DNA of 64,000 bases, taken from NCBI GenBank assembly GCA_030533445.1, contig CM060066.1, positions 38,693,235 through 38,757,234 of the forward strand, read 5' to 3'. A model generated the notes under the pieces. That model did no database searches and had not been told where the DNA came from. It saw only the letters and a list, made by a program, of their open reading frames with translations. A program made the position numbers and the translations under genes. The DNA is from Cyprinodon diabolis (lineage: Eukaryota; Chordata; Actinopteri; Cyprinodontiformes; Cyprinodontidae). Below are positions 1-11,530 of this stretch, in pieces (positions within the stretch are counted from its first letter, which is position 1; each line of letters begins with the position of its first letter).

Positions 1-1779
1 CATGAAATCAAAGTTTGTGTCTGAGAGGAAAGAGAGAAAACTTTTCCATGCTCTTTTCTTCGGAGGCAAAGTTAAAAATCAACATGCATGACATATTAGG
101 CTTATAGAGGAAAGATGTACAGGTGCGCCCATCTAGATGTTGATTTTTGTGGAGAGAGGATGAATACAGCAGCATTAATCGCCTGGGCGGCTGGATAAAG
201 CCACATTAACCAGCCTCTGACTTAAAAGACAAGCAAGAAGAGAGCAAAAAAAGAAATGAAAGACAGTGTCCCTGCAGATGGAAAAGTGACAATACGATAA
301 AAGAGGGGAAAAAAAGAGTCTTTGAGGGAATACTTGGATCCCAACAGCCTCAATATTGGTTTAAATCCTGACACTAAACAGGAAAAAAGGGTTCATGTTC
401 AACCACACGAGAAAGCTTTTGTAGAAACACATCACATGAATAATAATAAATTGAGCAGGAATAAAAACAGAATCAGGACCATTTATTGTCATGTAAAATG
501 AGCGCAGTGGTAAAGCTTTGGCTGTTTATCTTTGGTGTTAATATCTCACATGGTGAACATTAACAATAATTTCTTTGGGAAATATTCATCACTGGCTGCC
601 ATCTCAAAGAGAGCCAAAACAAAACTCACATCTACTTTATTGTTGATGGGAATAAATGTCAGACAAGCTTAGAAAAAAAAATCAGAAACTGTAAAGAGGT
701 AGAAGCAAGAAAAATTTTAGTCTCACTGCCAAAAGAATACTTTCCGATCTGAAAGTCATGTGATTTATGTGTGATAAAACAAATTATAACCCAAAAGTAA
801 AAACCTATAGTATTAAAAAACTTTTTTTTCTTCCTCTGTCGTAGTAAATTGTATTTTTCAACATTTGGTGGTATAGATAAAAAATAAGGCTATATTTGTT
901 CATACCCAAAGCAGATTTATGTATAAAATAACCTCTTAATTTAATGAACATGTTTTTCAGTTTGGCCTGGACTGTGACTGAGTGGTTTCATCAGAGCCGC
1001 AGTTTTTATCTGATAGAGAACCTGTGCAGGGAGCTACAGATTATAATGATGGTGATGAAGTGTTTTAACATCAAACACTTGAAGCTCATTAACCAAACAC
1101 AGACAGCAAAAAGGCAAACATGCAAAATATATATAAACAAAAAAACAACAACTGCTTAGCTATAATCAGAAGGGTTTCATTGCACCTTTGCCTGTAAAAT
1201 TTTCTATTGATTGTTGGAAATTATCAAAACATTGAATTAGGTTACAATAAGTGTTAAGAGAGTCATTTTTTCTATCAAGACAAATAAAATCTTGGTTGAA
1301 TGGAAATCATCTTAATTGTACATCCTCCAATTAAGCACAGAGGAGTGTGTGTGTACCTTACATTTTCATCAAAATAGGAATAGGAAGTTCAGAACAACTC
1401 TTTGTACCTCAAATGGTTTGTTTGGTCTCCAAGTGTCTGAAATCTGCTGTTTGATCTCTGCTTCTGTTCCAGCTCTAAAGTCAAGCTTTGCTAAGCAACT
1501 CTGCGGGTTTGTTGGGACTGAGGCCAAAGACGTAACCCAAGCTGTGAGAGAGCGTACGGTTAACGCTGTTTGGTAATCAGAGTGCCCCAGTGGCATAAGA
1601 TGCAGAGCCAGCTCACCTCAGGATGGTAGTCTGATCTACAGCATGAAAAAGGGGACAGGGGGTGAAGCTGAGGGGTGGGGGAGGCAGACAGTAACAGACA
1701 GGGTCTAAGTCTGAGAGTAGGGGGAGTAGGGATGAAGATCATTCCCACAGCAGATAGCACTATCTCACAGGGTTTAAAG

Positions 1780-1930
1780 GGCCCCCTTTCTGTACAGTCC
1801 CCTCCCCCGTGTTACCCCCCACTTCTTCCCCGCGCCAATAATGCCAAAACTTGGCAGCCAACCCAGCACATGAGCAACAGTTTCCCATCAGAGAGAGGCA
1901 GCCCTTCCTACTGCCTTGGCACCAGCCATG
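1780..1930. promoter_or_regulatory. Possible regulatory block with NFI-like sites
   Basis: A G+C-richer island in AT-rich DNA. It contains TTGGCAGCCAA at 1851-1861, a compact palindrome made of two NFI half-sites (TTGGC/GCCAA). More half-sites lie nearby: GCCAA at about 1834 and TTGGC at about 1916. An octamer-like ATGCAAAT lies downstream at about 2243. That these are functional is inference; only conservation or chromatin data could show it. Confidence 0.25.
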
Positions 1931-3464
1931 TCTGAAGAATGACGGCCACTGTAAGAGGACATGAATGGAGCCTGTTTAGGAGGGAAAAACAAAAACAAAG
2001 CTCTTATCAATGCCCTTTGATTGTCTGGAGCAATGTCTCAAAAAAGGGTTAAGGGTACTCCCTTTTTTGAAGCAAAAATTAAGCAGGTGCCCCTAAAGAC
2101 AGAAGAATGCAAAATGGAAAGATTTAAAGAGTTGAAGATCACTGTTCTCGTTGAAGAAGGCTACCCCCTGCGAATGGATGATAGCTTCACCTTTCTGCAC
2201 TTGGCACGGCCCTCTATGTGCTCACCAGCAATACCATCAGATTATGCAAATCCATGGAGATGTTCTATTCTTCACTTACCACCTTTTAGAGCAAAGATAT
2301 GTGAGCCAAAAAACGGAAAGGGTGGTGAAAGGGGCAGTGTTTGAAAGCGGCAGAGCAGAGAGGGGTTAAAGACACTTCAGAAATAAACAGCAGCATAATG
2401 AATACTGTACAAAACACCCCACTGGGGATCGTCATCTCTGTCACTCCATGAACGTTCTCTCTCTTTGTCTTTTCTTGGTAAGTGAAGTTTTTTTTTTTTT
2501 TTTTTCACACAGCTCAGTAATCTAAGCTTAAACAATAGAGCAGCATGGGAACCACTCAGCAAGTGTAGAAACGGAGCTCCGCAGGACATGACAAAAAAAA
2601 AAACAACAACAAAAAAAAACATAAGAAGGCAACAACTTTCCATGATACACTTTAATATTCATTGTGAAAAATCACTTGTTAAGTTGATAACAGCACAATT
2701 AAGGCATCATTTGTCAAAAGAAGTGACGGTCTTTTGTATTTTGAGGGACAAAAGGCTGAGGAGAGTGCAGTTCAGTCTGCTACTGTTTGCTCATCTGGAC
2801 GGCTGCAACAAGGGGCACTTTTGTCACGAGCAAAGACGGTGCAACATTGGAAAGTGCTTGAGAGAAATCAGGTAGTTTGACAAAGAAAAACACACACTCC
2901 ATCAGCTCCTGTGTGTGTTTGAGTGAGCACAAACTCAACCTGGGTAATTTTGCAGTGGCATAATGTTAAGCCTAAGACCGCTATCGTTAAAGATGTCCAA
3001 TGATTTATTTAGATTTTAAAGAATACACCAAATATGTGACATGTTTTTGCCTTTTTGTTTTGATGTGCATATTTCGGGATTCCTACACATGGACAGAACA
3101 CAGTGGGTAGAAAACAATCACTTTCTTGATTTCTTCACTGATGTCAAAAGCCTAGATTGTGTGACACCAGGTGACAGCAAAGGTCTAGTAAGGAAGTTAT
3201 AACAGAGTAAAGAAGAATTAAAGTTTGCTATTTTTATACTCAGCATTTGTTTGTTCAATTGTTTTATTTTTAGCTTTATTGGTTTAAGTAAGTCTAAATA
3301 TAGAAATGAAGATTGGAGAAAAATAGCATTTTCTTACTTGTTTAAAAATGTGTTAGGGTTAAAAAAGATTGGCTTATTACACTTATTACACTATATCTTA
3401 ATTTGTTTTTTTAACTGGCTGATGTTTTCTGTATTCATTGCAATTTGAACGTTTCTCATTACTT

Positions 3465-3560
3465 GGCCAAGGAGGTTATGTTTTCATCGTCCTTGGTATG
3501 TCTGCTTGTCCATCTTCAAAAGAACTTTTGAAATTCAATCTGAAAAACTCACATGGAAAG
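3465..3560. repeat. Fragment of a dispersed fish repeat
   Basis: The stretch GCCAAGGAGGTTATGTTTTC, followed by a run rich in GTCTGC and TTGTCC, resembles a repeat that I recall as common in teleost genomes. No ends or target duplication are visible. The call rests on recall of the motif only. Confidence 0.3.
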
Positions 3561-6500
3561 AAAAGACAATTAGAAGAATTTTATTGATACAATGACTTTT
3601 ATCTTTGGCGGCCAGACTTTGGAAGGAAACATTAGTGCTGAATTTGCTTTGATATGCAGAAAGAGGACTTAAGAATAGGGAAGTTTCCCCCCCGGGCTCG
3701 AAACTGGTGGCAGAGTGGAGAGGATGAAGTTGGTAAGTCCATGACTGCTGGCTGGCGAGACAGTGGGCTTAAGCTGTATGGAGAGCTAAAACTACTGCTT
3801 CACTTGGGGACCCGGAAGTTGAAAGTCCAGCTTGGATAACATGTTGCATAAACCTGTCCATGATGAGCAAGCATGAAGCGACAGTGGACAGGAAAAACTC
3901 CCCTTTGGGAAGAAACCTCTGGCAGAACCAGGCTAAACATGGCAGTCTCCTGCTGGACTGGTTGAGATGAGACAGGGAACGCAGTAAGAGTCCGAGAGGA
4001 AGGACACTCTGATAAAGCTTTAGCTACGATGGTGGAGAAAAGGACGGAGGTGGGTTGAATCGGGACCATCTGAGTCTAAGCCCAACACAGCGCGACGACT
4101 GCCCACTGCCTGCGTTTTGGGGTAACAAACAGAGATGTGGATATGGGGACCTTTTAAGATGACCTATGGATGCTGATTGGTGAACGGCAACAAATGAATA
4201 AATCTTCGTGATGATCTGGATTATCATCATTTTGAAAGATTCTGTGAATAAAGTCACAAAATGTTGGGGAAAATGATGGAGCTGTCTGAGCGCTTCTCTC
4301 GTTTTTATCTGAATTTGCCTGTCTCATCAATAATCAAATAGAAGCTTCCCCTTCTTTCTTCAGAGCTTAACTTTGACCTGTTTTTTTGTCATTTTATCAA
4401 ATCTTGTGTGTACAAGTAAGCTGTCTTTTGTTTACTTGTTTTTCCACAGTCACAATCTAATTATCTCCCTTTATGACAATAAAAGCACTTCCATTCTTTA
4501 CAGGCTACAATGAAACAAAAGAGAGCAACCCTCCATGGACAACCCAAAAGATAAGAGTACCAGCTCCACTTTAAACTTTGAGCTTTTACATTCTTTAACT
4601 TTTAAACAGGCTGGATGTTGCCAGCTCTTTGAACACCTTATAATTTCTATGTCATATACGTACAGAGACTGCTAGTTTAAATGTAAATTCTTTCATTACT
4701 TTCGGCTTTACAGAGACTCCCATCTCACTGAGACATCCTAACAACTCATCTGCACCAAATGCAACCATTTAATGACCAACAATGGCATAAAGTCATGACA
4801 ACAACAAAACATATGTATACCATTTCTGCTTATTTTATTGCAATTCTCTTGTGGAAACTCAATGCAAATATTCTATAAAAAAGTGAAATGTGCTTAATAT
4901 ACACATACCATGACATACTTATTTGAAAATATCACTCTGTTCTTTATGTTTTTTTTTGTTTGTTTTATTCCAAAGTAAATAGGAACCACTATGGCAGGTC
5001 CGAAGTGCCACTTTATCCCGCGGCTGGTCAATACGTTGTAAAACCAGACATCTGAACTCAGGAACATTTTAATAACTTGTGCATCATAAGTGAAAATCAT
5101 TAGAGAAAACTAACTGTTACAGAGATCTGATGAGAGTGAAAACACTCTGGTTTAGGAAAGCCTTGGGATTCCCCTGGCTAAGCTGGAGACTCTTGGTGGG
5201 GAGAAAGATGCCTGGCCTTACCTCATCAGACTGGTAATGTTGGACAGCAAAAAAGAGTGGACAGATGAGAAGACAAAAGCAAAAATTAAGAATTACCAAA
5301 AAAGCAAAAACATAAAAAAAGAAGAAAAAACTGAAAAAAGAAAAAACAGGGAAAAGAAGCAGAAAATCTTTTTACCTGTGATGTTTGAAACAAAACTGGA
5401 ACTTCATGTTAGAGGTGGGATTTCACTTCATTAAATATCCAAAGACTGAACTCTTTTTGGGACATCTTAAATAATTAAACTGTGATTTTCAAAATAAGTG
5501 TGAGCCTTTCAAACAGAGATAAAAATTAATTAGTTTGAACTAGTCTATGAACTTTTAATGTAATGGTAACATTAGGACTTTGGATTGCTCAGGTTTTTGC
5601 TTCGCTGCACCAAGAGCATTCAGTAATGTCTGCAGCTTTAACCCAGTCATGCCTCTGAGGCTGCACAGAATGCTCCAGCCCTGTCATAAGGTGACACTTT
5701 AGCAGCGTGTGGAGGATATGAAATCTGACATTGTGAACTGGGAGAATGCAACAGGAGGCACCCTTATAAATCTGAAAGGCAGTGTGGGTGTGATATGGTC
5801 AAGTGGTCACCTGACAATCTTGACGCCCCTAGCGACACTTTGAAGAGCTAGAAAATAGCAAATAAAACGCAGAGGTCCTAATGTGCTCCCTGTATGCTTG
5901 GCTGAATTTGCAGGGATCAGGCACAGTGTGTTTGCCTTTTTGTCCGGCAACATGACGGACACTCCTCTGCATTTAGTTGCTCCTGGGGGCCAGAGAGGGT
6001 GGACCCCAGGGCTCCTGAGGTCAGCATCTGAGGTCACCATGTGAGGAACCAGTGGAAAGAGAGAAATAAAGCAGAGGTGAGGCTGGCACCCAGTTGGACT
6101 TAGAGACTTCATTTCAATGACTGGGTGCAGCCAGACTGAAAGACATCCAGCTAATCAATTTTCAGCAATGGATTTTATGGTGTGACCAAACCAACAAAGT
6201 TCTCAGAGGTAAGGGCCTTGAAATGCTACTGAAGAAGCATATTCACATGCTGAAGAGCAAAGATAAGAACCGTCCTAATCACAGGAGTCAGAGTCTGCAG
6301 AGAGAAGGCGTTTTTTGTTGACCTGCAGCAGTTTTACATTTAAAACAGAATTTTCTTGGTGGCCTCAGCAGTCAGAAACCCTCTGATCTCACTGTGACCT
6401 TCACAGCTGGACACCATGTTTAACAAGCACAATCCTACAGCTCAGTGACAAACAGCAGAACCTCTGACTGATAAACAGAGCCTTCATTTCATTCATATGT

Positions 6501-6637
6501 TTAATAGTTAAATAAAAATGCTCATAAGTGGTATATTAACAGTTTAAGCGCAACAGGTTGTCTAAATAGATTTATTCCCTGTAGATAGTAACCTATTTAG
6601 GATTTGAAAGTCAGTCTGATCAATCAGAGGAAGTTAA

Positions 6638-6886
6638 AGGTATAGTGGAGTATTTTTCGCCAATTTTTGAAAAGCCCTGTCCACGTAAAAAAAAATGCAC
6701 GCTCTGTTTAAAAGTTGATGTTTGCATCGCTCATACTTTTTCCACTGTGTCAGACTCACCACCGGTAAGGGAAAATGAGAACGAGCACATAGGATGGCCT
6801 TATGTAAACATAACATATATGATTGACAATTAGAAGGACCACTTATTTAGATGATCCACCCGGAAAAAGAGCACTCCACTGTACCT
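6638..6886. mobile_element. 249-bp MITE flanked by TTAA
   Basis: Terminal inverted repeats AGGTATAGTGGAGT (left) and, on the other strand, AGGTACAGTGGAGT (right) differ by one base. They are directly flanked by TTAA at 6634-6637 and 6887-6890. TTAA duplication is typical of piggyBac-type insertion, but the termini do not start with the usual CCC, so the superfamily is uncertain. The inside has no convincing frame. It is a short non-autonomous DNA transposon. Confidence 0.7.
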
Positions 6887-6899
6887 TTAAGTATGGAGT

Positions 6900-9500
6900 A
6901 AACCAGTTTTTTTATGCAAACTTATTTTTGGAGGGACAGCTAGGGTGATATGTGTGTCACAAACAACAACATCCAAAACATTAATCCCTCGATGAAAGAT
7001 ATTTTTATCACTGATTAAATGTAAAAAATAAAGTATATCTTTTAAATAAAATTTGCGTTGATAGATATTTCATCTGCACAGAATGCTGGTAAAGATGGTG
7101 AAAACCTAATCTCTCAACCCATGTGTAAGCAGAGGTGGATGATCCAGGTCCAGAAATTAAAAACCCTGCCTTGTTTTCCTTCATCCTGTTCACTTAACCG
7201 GGCTGTTTTGTGGAGCTGGAAATGCAACTGGTTGGAACTGATCTCTGCACAGGCCTTTCTGGACCTGGATTATCCATTTCTGTCTTTAAGTCTAGCAGTA
7301 AAGAGAAAATTACGACTACATTCCCATGTTATTGAAACACTTTGGATTCTTGATTTCATATTCAGAGTGCAAAAGCTAATCATTGCCATGGAGTTTTCTA
7401 CATTTTGGAGGGTTAGAGCAACACAGCTTATTTTCATGAGCTGGACTAACATTAGATTTCTTAATTATGTAGGTCTTATTTAAAAAATCTTTTTTTTGTT
7501 TGTAAATAATTTAAAAATTTTTCACCGATTGTTCAATTAAATTCAGTTTATTTCTATAGCGCCAATTCAAAACACGTCATCTCAAGGGACTTTGCAGTTC
7601 ACCAGATCGTACAGTCAAAACCTATTCTGATATCCCTTATCAAAATCCAGTGAAAAAGAAATACTTTCAAAGGTTAACTTCATAATGATTGGAGTCAAGC
7701 TATCTGTGATCAATTTTCTATGTATGAATAAACCATTTTATGAAGGCCTCAGAAAAGTTTTAGAGAATATAAGCGATTTAAATAAAAAAAACATGTGGAC
7801 CAGGAAACACAGAAGAAAGTACAAAAAAGAAAGCTGTAGAGGTTAAACAATGAGACAAATGTTGTTTTAATAGAAATCATATATTTAAACTGATTTGTTC
7901 TATAAGTTTTTAAAAACATCTTCAGCAAAAAAAAAAAGAACAGATAAGACCTCTGTGCTTTTTATTGTTCATTTATTATATTCCTATGGCTGCATGGATT
8001 GGTTAGGTTATTCTCATTTTATTTAAAGCTAAATTATAAAGCACAGAGAGAAACAAGGGGATTAAAACCACAAAACAACAAGCCTACTTTTGTGGCGAGA
8101 AGACACCCACAGATAACTTTCCTGAATGACTGCTTTTGCTTCTCCTTTTCTCCTTCCATCCTGAGACGGCAGACGAGAGAAAAGGACTAACAAGATGCAC
8201 ATTTTTCACATTGAAAACTGTTATTGTTCCTCTCCTAATCTGGCCCACCATCTGAGAGAAGGGCTGCGAAGAGAGCTTTAATGGGAGGACGACAGCCAAT
8301 TCGGATGCATGGGAGGAGAAAGGGGGTGCTTTACACAGGGGATCAGTTGGGAAGTGCAGAATGGATGTTTCTTTTTCGCAATGGGAGAAAACTTTGTGTT
8401 TGACTGCTGATTGTATCTGTCACTCAGGGGCCTGATCCCTTTGGGCTGTGGCAGGGAGATACCTCGATATGTGTTTGCATGTGTTTACGTGCGTGTGTGA
8501 GGCAGAGAGGACTGATGGTGGGATCTACCCTTCTTCTTTCCTACAGCTGCAGCTCAGCGGATTAGCCGTCATCCACAAGGCAACATTACACAAGTAGCCT
8601 TTGAACAAAAGTCATGGATACTATTAATGATATGTTAATCCGTAATGGAGCTACCTCCCAGTAGTGATTATACTGACATGGGAAGAATGTCCAACAGTCC
8701 TGGATGCAACAACCTAAACAACACTGTGGCTATTGTTGCCAGACCTGGTCTGCGGTCTGCACCAACATCTACATCCCTTCCTCCTACACATCCACACACA
8801 CACAGAGCCACAAACTTGACACCCATCCCTCCACACCAATCATCCAATGAATAAAAATGAAAACCCAGAAATGGCTGGACAAGGAAAGAGGGAGGGAAGG
8901 GTTGGGAGCAGAGGGCATAAAAACAAAGTGTCTTGGCCGGGATAAGCCAGGGATTTCTTCCTCTGCGGTTCCCACACACTGACTAGAGCTCTTCTCTCTC
9001 ACAGCCCAGACCATCCTCTCACCTCGAGAGAGGACCACACAGGCACAGAAAGATTTCTCGATTCACCCCCGATTTTTGGAAATGATGAGAGCTGAGTTGG
9101 TGCTCTCCCTTTCAATTATACTTCTGTGGTGGCGTAGCTAGATTGGATGTGGAGATGGAAGAAGGGTGAGGGGTGCTTGTAAGGGTAAATGTTCTCTGTC
9201 GGGTCAGAAATCAGAAAGTTGTGGCATATATTTTCATTGAGGCTCAGGGTTATTAGCTTCTCTTGAGCTCAGGCTGAAAGGCTTTTAGGTTTTATCTCCA
9301 CCAGGCCTGCCCAACTAGATTCCTCATTCCTCTTTAAAATATATCTCAAACTTGGTCAGATTAGCTTGAGAGTGAACATAAGCATCAGTTTCCAGGTCTT
9401 GCTCCGCATTTCCAGTTTGATTTGACTCTGCATATGATGGCTTAAATTTCTATTAGTGGATCACCATCTTGGTCCTTATGGATCTTTATCCCTCATCTTA
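6900..9500. other. Intergenic, no supported gene
   Basis: The only recognisable piece is a dispersed repeat at 7,535-7,640. The G+C-richer part at about 8,280-9,060 contains pyrimidine-rich tracts and a short CA run, and has open frames on both strands that look like chance. I see no splice-compatible exon resembling a known family. Confidence 0.45.
7535..7640. repeat. Dispersed fish repeat fragment
   Basis: The motif CAGTTTATTTCTATAGCGCC, followed by AATTCAAAACACGTCATCTC and AAGGGACTTTGCA, matches a repeat I recognise from many cyprinodontiform and percomorph genomes. Its class is not clear from this fragment. Confidence 0.5.
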
Positions 9501-9520
9501 TCCCTCATCAGATGAGTAAC

Positions 9521-9717
9521 TGGCAGATATGGGAGATGTGGAGTCAACAAGTCATCTCCATGTTGTGTATTTGTTCAACCAGTGAACATGGTGAGTCAAA
9601 TCTTCACAATTTAAATTACTGTGCAAATTGGACTCACCTGGTTTAATGGCTGGGAAGAACAAATACATGGCATGAAGATGACTTGTTGACTCCACAGCTC
9701 CCATCTCTGGTATCTGG
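9521..9717. repeat. Fold-back repeat with arms of about 85-95 bp
   Basis: The left arm (about 9,521-9,612) and right arm (about 9,618-9,717) are imperfect inverted copies with almost no spacer. Shared pieces include GTGGAGTCAACAAGTCATCT, GTATTTGTTC and GGTGAGTC. The arms differ by scattered substitutions and small indels, so the palindrome is old. It is probably a fold-back MITE. No target duplication could be fixed. Confidence 0.6.
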
Positions 9718-10649
9718 TATAGCACAACTAAAGCAAATGATTGCATCACCTGCTTTGTGGAAGTTATTTTGATTTTTTGCTTACACTCCTATGTGCACCA
9801 CCAGGTGTAACTTTGTGTCTTTGTAAAGTATCGTATATAAGGAAAGAACATGTGGTCAGGGTCATGGATTTCTGGTCATAGGGACCAACACTGCAAAAAT
9901 GATCTAGAAAAGTCATTTTTAACCTTAATTTGAGTAGGTACATAAGATGACTTGCAAAAGGAATTAGCATTTTTACTCTTAAAGATATTTGCATAATAAT
10001 GTAATAAGACAATGCAATTGGTTTTTATTTTAAATGTAACTCGTCTTGTTCCATAGGCAAAGTATCTCAGTTACCTCCTCAATTCAAGAACAAATGCACT
10101 TATTTTACAAAAAAAAGTTACTTATCTAGATTTCAATTTTTTCCAGTCAAAGCCTTTGACGTGCTATGAGGTTAGGATTTATGTTGAAATCTAGAAAAGC
10201 AAACTGATCTATAGTGAGCAATAAATGCTTAAACAGACAATATGGGCACTGTTTGTCATGAAACAGGACTGAGGACCCAGAATTCAGGAAGAACAGATGG
10301 TGTAATAACTTTAAATAGTGGTTATTGAAAACAGGCAGGGAAACGGATCTGCAGTGGCTGCAGCTTCGGCATCTATAAGCTCTGTTGAAGAGAAACACAG
10401 GTTAATCTAACGGAGGATGATTATCCATGTAAGTTGCTAATCTGGTTTAACAGTTTATTCCATCACCATAGAATGAGGTAGGATCTAGTCTGTGGGCTAC
10501 CAACAGGATGCGGCAGACCGCCCAGATGCTGTAGCCCTGAAGATCATGCAGGAGTCTAAAACCAGGTCAGCAAAACAGAACAGAACAGGAAGCCTCAGAG
10601 TTCCAGGAGTCCAAAGACAGTTCAGGCAACGCGCTCAGACGGGAATAGA

Positions 10650-10845
10650 CAGGCACAGCGGTTGAGAAGCAGAACAGGTCAGGATCAGGAAATCAGAAAC
10701 ACTATGGTATGCTAATAACCACTCTCTCCACTGAGATCAGAGAGGAACAGGCACACTCACTTGATGAGAGGCAGAACAGGTCAGGACCAGGAAATCACAA
10801 ACACTATGGTACGCAAAACAATTCTCTCCCCACTGGCCAGCTAGA
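10650..10845. repeat. Two-copy tandem repeat, period about 98 bp
   Basis: Two similar units start at about 10,650 and 10,748. Both contain AGGCACA, then GCAGAACAGGTCAGGA followed by CCAGGAAATCA or a close variant, then AACACTATGGTA. The surrounding 10,440-10,985 is G+C-richer than its neighbours and may be part of an old retroelement, but no terminal repeats or protein fragments were seen. Confidence 0.45.
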
Positions 10846-11329
10846 ATGAAACAGTAGAGCAGTAATATGGCCCTGATGGCTGGGACTGAGCAGTTTAAAT
10901 AGAAGCAGGAGCAGATGGATCAGAGTTACACAGGTGAGTGGAATGAGCAATTAAGCCAGCCATCAGTGCCAAGATCATGACACTGTTGGGGTTATTGTAA
11001 TCTCTCAACACCACTGATTTTCATTCATAACAAGAGGCATCTTGATAACCCATTGGTGGATTTAAACATTGGGTAACAGAAAGTGTATCACAAGCCTATT
11101 GATTGTTATTTTTTTTAAAACAAATTGCAGTTTTAAAATAGATCTAGCCGAAATTAAATGATCAAGACTGTTAGATCTGCAGGTCTGCACTGAAAAAAAT
11201 GGAGTAGCATTTACATAGAAAAAGCTAGGTAACTTCTTCCATATATAGATTCTTTGAAAATTTAACAAACAAACTTAAGCAAATTGACTACTAAATTTCT
11301 CTTATCAACAAAAAATGTACTTTTGTTTT

Positions 11330-11530
11330 GCCAATAAATTGGCACAAAGAGGCACAAAGAGATGCCTGCACACACAAGGAGAATCTAGAGAAGCCATTTA
11401 ACCTAACAGCTGGAGAACACAGCGAGGACTCACTTATATATGGGGACAGCATGCAAACTCCATGCATTAAGACCCTTGACTGGGACCTTCATGCTGCAAG
11501 GCAAAGGGGCCAAAAACTGCAACATCATGC
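11330..11530. repeat. Degenerate interspersed repeat of fish type
   Basis: Contains CATTTAACCTAACAGCTGGA and CAGCATGCAAACTCCATGCA, matching a very widespread teleost repeat whose consensus includes a stretch like 'acatgcaaactccacacag'. A second degenerate copy lies at 45,180-45,440. Its class is not assigned here. Confidence 0.5.

Larger units (their letters stand above)
1..6600. other. Intergenic, no supported gene
   Basis: No open frame here looks like a known protein or joins to a neighbour by plausible splice sites. The sequence is AT-rich. About 1,600-2,350 is richer in G+C and has an NFI-like palindrome. A short stretch near 3,465-3,560 resembles a dispersed fish repeat. About 5,800-6,100 is also G+C-richer, with no coding signal. 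The block lies upstream of slc25a4, where the neighbour in human is HELT, so it may hold distal regulatory DNA; that is inference from synteny. Confidence 0.5.

Noticed and set aside
8645..9038. Overlapping frames on both strands, one Pro/Thr-rich
   Set aside because: Composition follows CA- and CT-rich simple sequence; no conserved motif.
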